Shown: one piece after another, positions 14,887-18,390 of the stretch
Position numbering within the stretch: position 1 is the first letter of the stretch
Layout: every line of letters starts with the position of its first letter
Assembly (NCBI GenBank): GCA_035315685.1
Contig: DATFXR010000017.1
Span: forward strand, 1-18,390
Source: QHWK01 sp035315685
GTDB lineage: Bacteria; Acidobacteriota; Vicinamibacteria; Vicinamibacterales; CAVVIG01
Reading direction: 5' to 3'
DNA: 18,390 bases
Notes under the pieces: model-generated
Told to the model about the DNA's origin: nothing
The model's input: the letters and a program-made list of their open reading frames with translations, nothing else
Databases searched by the model: none
Made by a program: the position numbers and the translations under genes

Positions 14887-14892
14887 TATCAT
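14887..14892 (+). promoter_or_regulatory. Putative -10 box (TATCAT) for the TonB receptor gene
   Basis: TATCAT lies 38 nt before the ATG at 14931. Expected start is near 14899, leaving a leader of about 32 nt without an evident Shine-Dalgarno. No -35 box is clear. Confidence 0.35.
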
Positions 14893-14930
14893 GCGCGCGT
14901 GACGGCCGCACCTGGGTTTCGCAACCGCGC

Positions 14931-17483
14931 ATGCTGCTCACGCTCCTGACGGCCGTTCTGCTTGCCCAGGCGGCGCCACGCGATGGCGTTGCGGTCGCGG
15001 GCGTCGTGCAGGATCAGACTGGCGCCGTCTTGCCCGGCGCGAGCGTCACGCTCTCGATCGCCGGACCGGCGGCGCCGGTGCAGACGTCGACGACCGACCA
15101 GAGCGGCGCCTTTCGGTTCGACCACGTGGCCGTGGGCGAATACGACATCCGCACAGAGTTTCTCGGGTTCGTTCCCAAGTCGACCCATGTCCGAGTGGGG
15201 AGCCGCGCGCCTGGCCCGGTCACGATCGTCCTCGCGATCGAGGGCGTCACCCAGGAAATCTCGGTGAGCGGCAGCAGCACCGAGACGAGCACGTCCGCCG
15301 AATCGAACCTCAACGCGATTACCGTCAGCGGCGACCAGCTCGACGATCTGCCGGTCCTCGATCAGGACGTCGTCGGCGCCATGTCGCGGTTCCTCGACTC
15401 GACCGCTATCGGGACCAATGGCGCGACGGTGCTCGTGAACGGGATCGAGGTGAACGCCCTTGCGCTCTCGGCGTCGGCGATCCAGCAGATCCGAATCAAT
15501 CAGGATCCGTACTCCGCGGAATTCATGCGTCCCGGCCGCGGACGGATCGAGATCATCACGAAGCCCGGCGGGAAGGAGTATTCGGGCACGTTCAACGTCC
15601 GGTTTCGCGACTCCGCCTTCGCGGCGAGGAACGCGTTCGCGTCGGTCAAACCGCCCGAGCAGCGGCGGATCGTCGAAGGAACGCTCGGCGGCGCGATCGG
15701 CGACGGCACGCACACGAGCTTTCTGGCGTCGGGTTTCTATGATGCACAGGACAACCAGTCGATCGTGTACGCGCAGACGCCCGATGGCACTCTGAATACG
15801 AACGTCGCGACGCCGTTCCGGAACCTCCTGGCCGCGGGGTCGGTGACGCATCAGTTCGGCGAGAACAACACCGGATCGTTCCGCTTCTCGCATCTGTACC
15901 AGCGCACGACGAACCAGGGCGTCGGCGGCACCACGCTGCCGGAGGCAGGATTCAACCACACCGATCGCGAGGACGAAGCCACTTACACCCATCAGACGAT
16001 TCTGTCGCGGCAGCTTTTCCACGAAACGCGGTTCCTCTACGGACAGGAGTACGAGCCGCGCGCCAGCATCAACCCGGCTCCGAAGATTGTCGTGCAGGAC
16101 AGCTTCGTCGGCGGCGGCGCGCAGAACGACCAGGTGCGCACCGAGCATCACTTCACACTCGTGGACGCGCTGACGTGGTCGCCGGGGCGGCAGACCGTGA
16201 AGTTCGGGATCAACATTCCCGACTGGAGCTGGCGCGGCAACACCGACGCGACCAACGTCGGCGGCACCTTCTCCTTCTCGAGCCTCGCCACGTACCAGCT
16301 CGGTCGGCCGTACGCGTACGTCGCACAGCGCGGCGACGGCCAGACGCTGTTCCTCGAGAAGGTCGTCGGACTGTTCGTGCGCGACGAAGTCCGGCTCCGG
16401 CCGAACCTGACGATCGATCTCGGACTGCGCTACGACTGGCAGAACTACTTTCACGACGACGACAACGTCGCTCCGCGTCTGTCGTTTGCGTACTCGCCCG
16501 ATGCAGCACGCAGGACCGTGCTGCGCGGCGGCGCCGGCATCTTCTACGACCGCACCGGGCCGGGGCCGATTCAGGATCTCCTGCGTTACGACGGCGAGCA
16601 CCTCATGAGGTACGTTCTCACCGACCCCGGGTTCCCAAATCCGATCCCTCCCGGAGAGTCACTCGCGGCGCAGCCGGCGAGCCTCGTCCGCCTCGCGCCA
16701 GACGTCACCATTCCGTACCTGCTCGATTACGGTGTCGGCCTGGAGCGTCAACTGCGGCCGAAGACGACGCTCGCCATCAACCTGCATGGATCGCGCGGGT
16801 ACGACCAGTTCCGGTCGCGCGACGTCAATGCGCCGCCGCCGCCCGATTACGATGCGCGGCCGGATCCGACCTACAGCGTCGTCCGGCAAATCGAGTCGGC
16901 CGGCACGGCAAAGTCGATCAATCTCGAGGTGACGCTGCGCGGCCAGGCGACGGCCCATTTCAACGGTACGGCGCAGTACAGCGTCGGCCGGGCCAGCAAT
17001 GACACGAGCGGCATCAATTGGATGCCGCCGAACATGTACGACCTGTCGCGCGAGTACGGTCCGTCCGACTTCGATCGCACGCAGGTCGTCGAGTTGTTCG
17101 GGACGGTGACGGCCGGCGCGTGGATGAACCTCGGCGTCGCGTTCGAATCGTATTCCGGCCGACCGTACTCGCTGATCACCGGCCTGGACCTCTACAACAC
17201 CGGTACCGCCAACGCGCGTCCCGCGGGCGTCGGGCGAAACACACTGCGCGGTCCGGCCTATGCGAGCCTCGACCTGCGCTGGTCGCACGAATTTCCGTTC
17301 GGCGCCGCCGCGGGGCAGCCACGAAGTAAACGAGCGCTGACGGCAGGCGTGGACGCGTTCAACGTGACGAACCGCGTCAACGACAACACGCCCGTCGGGA
17401 ACCTCAGCTCGCCCTTCTTCGGCCAGCCGATTTCCGCTCAAGCGGCGCGCAGGATTCAGTTCTCGCTTCGGGTGCGGTACTGA
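14931..17483 (+). CDS. TonB-dependent outer-membrane receptor with carboxypeptidase-regulatory-like N-terminal domain
   Basis: The product is 850 aa from ATG 14931, which begins a signal peptide (MLLTLLTAVLLAQAA). Upstream in-frame sequence is Arg-rich and judged non-coding. Residues about 20-103 are a carboxypeptidase-regulatory-like beta-sandwich (VAGVVQDQTGAVLPGASVTL, then GAFRFDHVAVGEYDI). Residues about 108-215 form the plug (ITVSGDQLDDLP, ATVLVNGIEV, RPGRGRIEIITKPGG). The rest is a barrel of amphipathic strands ending in the aromatic signature RIQFSLRVRY, required for insertion by the BAM machinery. Such receptors are abundant in Acidobacteriota and import carbohydrate or metal ligands with TonB energy, or act as Oar-like adhesins. 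The ligand is unknown. A hairpin with a short T tract 70 nt after the stop probably ends the transcript. Confidence 0.88.
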   Translation: MLLTLLTAVLLAQAAPRDGVAVAGVVQDQTGAVLPGASVTLSIAGPAAPVQTSTTDQSGAFRFDHVAVGEYDIRTEFLGFVPKSTHVRVGSRAPGPVTIVLAIEGVTQEISVSGSSTETSTSAESNLNAITVSGDQLDDLPVLDQDVVGAMSRFLDSTAIGTNGATVLVNGIEVNALALSASAIQQIRINQDPYSAEFMRPGRGRIEIITKPGGKEYSGTFNVRFRDSAFAARNAFASVKPPEQRRIVEGTLGGAIGDGTHTSFLASGFYDAQDNQSIVYAQTPDGTLNTNVATPFRNLLAAGSVTHQFGENNTGSFRFSHLYQRTTNQGVGGTTLPEAGFNHTDREDEATYTHQTILSRQLFHETRFLYGQEYEPRASINPAPKIVVQDSFVGGGAQNDQVRTEHHFTLVDALTWSPGRQTVKFGINIPDWSWRGNTDATNVGGTFSFSSLATYQLGRPYAYVAQRGDGQTLFLEKVVGLFVRDEVRLRPNLTIDLGLRYDWQNYFHDDDNVAPRLSFAYSPDAARRTVLRGGAGIFYDRTGPGPIQDLLRYDGEHLMRYVLTDPGFPNPIPPGESLAAQPASLVRLAPDVTIPYLLDYGVGLERQLRPKTTLAINLHGSRGYDQFRSRDVNAPPPPDYDARPDPTYSVVRQIESAGTAKSINLEVTLRGQATAHFNGTAQYSVGRASNDTSGINWMPPNMYDLSREYGPSDFDRTQVVELFGTVTAGAWMNLGVAFESYSGRPYSLITGLDLYNTGTANARPAGVGRNTLRGPAYASLDLRWSHEFPFGAAAGQPRSKRALTAGVDAFNVTNRVNDNTPVGNLSSPFFGQPISAQAARRIQFSLRVRY

Positions 17484-17512
17484 CCTGTGACGAAGCGCTG
17501 ACAACTTCCGGG

Positions 17513-17536
17513 CGACGTTGAGCGGCACGAACGTCG
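17513..17536 (+). promoter_or_regulatory. Inverted repeat downstream of the TonB receptor gene
   Basis: CGACGTT (17513-17519) and AACGTCG (17530-17536) are a perfect 7-bp inverted repeat around a 10-nt loop. It lies between the receptor stop and the terminator-like hairpin and may contribute to the 3' end. Confidence 0.25.
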
Positions 17537-17554
17537 AGACGCCGCGCCTATCAA

Positions 17555-17575
17555 CTCCAGTGAGCTGGAGCTTTT
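17555..17575 (+). terminator. Probable intrinsic terminator of the TonB receptor gene
   Basis: CTCCAG (17555-17560) and CTGGAG (17565-17570) form a 6-bp stem with a TGAG loop, followed by CTTTT (17571-17575). The T tract is short, so strength is moderate. It separates the receptor gene from the cytochrome gene. Confidence 0.45.
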
Positions 17576-17601
17576 GAGAAAGCAGGGTCATGCGGACTTG
17601 A

Positions 17602-17607
17602 TATCCT
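17602..17607 (+). promoter_or_regulatory. Putative -10 box (TATCCT) for the multiheme cytochrome gene
   Basis: TGATATCCT places a TATCCT hexamer only 6 nt before the ATG at 17614. Transcription would begin at or very near the A of the ATG, predicting a leaderless mRNA, in line with the absence of a Shine-Dalgarno sequence. Confidence 0.35.
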
Positions 17608-17613
17608 CGTCGC

Positions 17614-18390
17614 ATGTCGTTCCGCCCGGTGTTCATCGCCGTCGTCGTCGCGTTCGGGCTGATCGTCAGCGCGTTTCTGATCAACCGCGCGCGCCCGCGA
17701 ACCGAAACCGACCAGCCCTCCGCCGACTTCGTCCGCGCGTCTGGCAAGTGCGCGGAGTGCCACACGCGGCAGCAGTACTCCGTGGTTCACGAATACGAGA
17801 TGAGCCGCCACGCGCAGAAGGGCGTCAACTGCCTCGACTGCCATCAGCCGGGCGCGAACCAGCAGGGACGCGAGCGCAACGGGTTCACGATCGTCACGAA
17901 GCTGACCGCCGGGAATTGCCGCGGCTGTCACGAGCCGATCTATCAGGAGTATCTCCACAGCCGGCACGCGGCGGTGTCATGGGCGGCGGTGTTCGGGGAG
18001 AAGAGCCTCCAGCCCGAGCAGGTCGACTTCGCCGAGCGATTCCAGCCCGGATACGCGCGCCGGCCGCCGCATCCGTTCGTCACGCTCGAAGGTCCGTCGG
18101 CGATGACGAGCGGCTGCGGCAACTGCCACAGCATCGGCAGGCCGAACGACGATGGCACGATCGGCACGTGCACGTCGTGCCATACGTGGCACACCAGCTC
18201 GGTCGCGCTCGCGCGTCTGCCGACGACGTGCGGACAGTGCCATCTCGGGCCGGATCACTCGCAGCTCGAGATCTACGAGGAGTCGAAGCACGGGATGATG
18301 TTCCGCGCGCAGGAGCATCTCTTGAAGCTCGATGCGCCGCCGCGAACGCTGACGACGCGCGACATGTTCATCCCGACCTGCGCGACGTGC
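17614..18390 (+). CDS. Multiheme cytochrome c, octaheme hydroxylamine-oxidoreductase-like, 3' end cut by window
   Basis: The 259 visible residues run from ATG 17614 to the right edge without a stop. Residues 5-24 are a hydrophobic segment followed by RARPR, likely an uncleaved membrane anchor facing the periplasm. Six complete CxxCH heme sites are seen: CAECH (46-50), CLDCH (73-77), CRGCH (102-106), CGNCH (168-172), CTSCH (186-190) and CGQCH (206-210). A seventh starts at C256 and is cut. The block GPDHSQLEIYEESKHGMMF (212-230) is characteristic of the octaheme HAO family. The unseen C-terminal part should hold the remaining hemes and the residue deciding whether the protein carries the tyrosine-heme crosslink of true HAO, or is a reductive relative. 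Likely role: periplasmic nitrogen-compound redox or electron transfer. The family assignment is firm on hemes and moderate on subtype. Confidence 0.8.
   Translation, partial: MSFRPVFIAVVVAFGLIVSAFLINRARPRTETDQPSADFVRASGKCAECHTRQQYSVVHEYEMSRHAQKGVNCLDCHQPGANQQGRERNGFTIVTKLTAGNCRGCHEPIYQEYLHSRHAAVSWAAVFGEKSLQPEQVDFAERFQPGYARRPPHPFVTLEGPSAMTSGCGNCHSIGRPNDDGTIGTCTSCHTWHTSSVALARLPTTCGQCHLGPDHSQLEIYEESKHGMMFRAQEHLLKLDAPPRTLTTRDMFIPTCATC

Noticed and set aside
14889..16601. 570-codon minus-strand frame opposite the TonB receptor gene
   Set aside because: Its Arg, Asp and Val-rich composition is that of an antisense shadow. The plus strand has signal peptide, plug and barrel features.
1..18390. tRNA, rRNA, CRISPR array, transposon or phage genes
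   Set aside because: No repeat-spacer pattern, cloverleaf, terminal inverted repeats with transposase, or phage protein was found on reading both strands.

Overview
This is a GC-rich bacterial chromosome segment that most resembles a soil Acidobacteriota genome, perhaps Vicinamibacteria. That assignment is inferred from gene style: a TonB receptor with an N-terminal carboxypeptidase-like regulatory domain, a secreted small protein ending in the WIMNAGT..AHI type of motif, many exported oxidoreductases, and promoters that look like a lone TAxxxT box close to the start codon. There is no rRNA, tRNA, CRISPR array, insertion sequence or phage gene. Coding density is high and no gene-free stretch exceeds 300 bases.

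Layout. Positions 1-1742 (minus strand) hold a sialidase-like Asp-box propeller, followed downstream by a cryptic coding-like stretch and a secreted small protein that runs off the left edge. Positions 1967-4650 (plus) hold a small exported DUF4410-like protein and then an exported GH37 trehalase. The trehalase is fused in frame to the C-terminal part of a ModA-like periplasmic binding protein, and its start codon sits inside a perfect 10-bp hairpin. Positions 4830-6698 (plus) hold a GMC-type FAD dehydrogenase with a CC-x4-C-x2-C cluster motif and a Tat-signal partner protein. Positions 6757-9025 (minus) hold an AftB-like GT-C membrane glycosyltransferase and a small protein with an HLFGH variant of a zinc-protease motif.

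Positions 9180-12040 (plus) hold a DUF4157 (HELAH) protein with an uncharacterised C-terminal region. Its stop codon overlaps the start of a seven-repeat beta-propeller protein that lacks a signal peptide. This pair is the best candidate for an undescribed system. Positions 12151-14777 (plus) hold iorA and iorB, a molybdenum hydroxylase pair with a Tat signal on the large subunit. Positions 14931-17483 hold a TonB-dependent receptor. Positions 17614-18390 hold the start of a multiheme cytochrome c resembling octaheme hydroxylamine oxidoreductase, cut by the right edge.

Taken together, most genes act in the envelope or periplasm: glycan and trehalose hydrolysis, FAD and molybdenum dehydrogenases that could feed electrons to cytochromes, a lipid-linked sugar transferase, and an outer-membrane receptor. 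The DUF4157 and propeller pair stands apart, because neither protein has an ordinary secretion signal.
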